From Pseudomonadota bacterium (GTDB lineage Bacteria > Pseudomonadota > Alphaproteobacteria > Elsterales > Elsteraceae): a stretch of DNA of 5,599 nucleotides. Of the stretch, positions 5,377 to 5,599 are shown one piece after another. The DNA lies in the NCBI GenBank assembly GCA_016195115.1, contig JACQAI010000448.1, forward strand, positions 1 to 5,599, written 5' to 3'. How positions within the stretch are numbered: position 1 is the stretch's first letter; every line of letters begins with the position of its first letter. The position numbers were made by a program, and so were the translations under genes. Below the pieces are notes generated by a model. That model made no database searches. It saw only the letters and a program-made list of their open reading frames with translations, and was not told the DNA's origin.

Positions 5377-5599
5377 TCAGGGCCGGCGCTCGGCGCACAG
5401 TCGTTCGATCACCGGCTGCGCCGCCACGGCATCGTCGGCCAGCGCTTGCGCCACGACCGCCCGGAGCGCCGCCGGGTCCGCGCCACCATCGCGCAGCACC
5501 TCACGCAGCACGGTCGTTCGGTTCCGCGTCCCCCGCGGCTTGCCTGCCGGATTGCCGGAATGCCTCTTGGCCCACCGGCCGCGCGCGGCGCGGCGGGCA
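5377..5599 (-). CDS. Small basic protein with DUF5681-like N-terminal motif (partial, 5' end off the window)
   Basis: The final 73 codons of a minus-strand gene, ending in TGA at 5379-5377. The reading contains RGRWAKRHSGNPAGKPRGTRN, which closely resembles the basic GxSGNPxGRPxGxRN signature that opens DUF5681 proteins. A short helical tail follows (TTVLREVLRDGG, then LRAVVAQALADD) and ends in LCAERRP. DUF5681 proteins are often larger (150 residues or more) and are common in alphaproteobacteria, frequently near phage or mobile genes; their function is unknown. No start codon appears in the visible part, so the gene begins to the right of the window. It converges with the Lon genes. The frame is G/C-rich at third positions, supporting coding. 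The family call rests on one motif. Confidence 0.6.
   Translation of the reverse strand, partial: ARRAARGRWAKRHSGNPAGKPRGTRNRTTVLREVLRDGGADPAALRAVVAQALADDAVAAQPVIERLCAERRP

Noticed and set aside
2696..5398. Open minus-strand frame of about 900 codons opposite the Lon genes
   Set aside because: It is the antisense shadow of a GC-rich gene, rich in Arg, Asp, His, Ala and Val with no domain. It also runs through the repeats downstream of the peptidase stop.

Overview
The window is very GC-rich, and its genes use almost only G or C at third codon positions. Together with the kinds of dispersed palindromic repeats between the genes, this suggests an alphaproteobacterial chromosome (Hyphomicrobiales or Rhodospirillales type). 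This placement is inference from composition and repeat style; no marker gene is present.

Layout, left to right. (1) Minus strand, 1-474: the N-terminal 158 residues of a thiamine-diphosphate-dependent 2-oxoacid/acetoin-type dehydrogenase E1 component, running off the left edge. (2) A 100-bp divergent intergenic region with a C-rich/G-rich hairpin repeat. (3) Plus strand, 575-1576: a complete zinc-free NAD(P)H:quinone oxidoreductase of the PIG3/QOR type. (4) A long imperfect palindromic repeat, 1589-1685. (5) Plus strand, 1721-2461: a complete classical short-chain dehydrogenase (SDR). (6) A 219-bp gap with two nested GC-rich palindromes. (7) Plus strand, 2681-5035: a Lon-family protein of the AAA_32/LonB-like type, interrupted in frame by one TAG at 4271-4273. 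The ATPase/helical part (530 codons) and the peptidase domain (251 codons, GTG start at 4280) are therefore separate ORFs in the same frame. (8) About 340 bp of non-coding DNA with three related repeat copies and a strong terminator-like hairpin. (9) Minus strand, 5377-5599: the C-terminal end of a small basic protein with a DUF5681-like motif, running off the right edge.

The main object of interest is the split Lon. The stop lies at the boundary between the AAA lid and the peptidase domain. Both halves look otherwise intact, and the peptidase keeps a Ser-Lys dyad with the 43-residue spacing of E. coli Lon. The stop overlaps an AGGA that could serve as a ribosome binding site for a GTG 6 nt later. 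The ATPase half also lacks a canonical Walker A lysine and a Walker B acidic residue. The sequence cannot decide between a recent nonsense mutation or read error (GAG to TAG is one base) and a working two-subunit, possibly ATP-independent, Lon.

The E1, quinone oxidoreductase and SDR genes are all redox or central-metabolism enzymes, but nothing in the sequence ties them to one pathway. The quinone oxidoreductase and SDR could be co-transcribed. The Lon genes follow on the same strand but lie beyond a repeat-rich gap.
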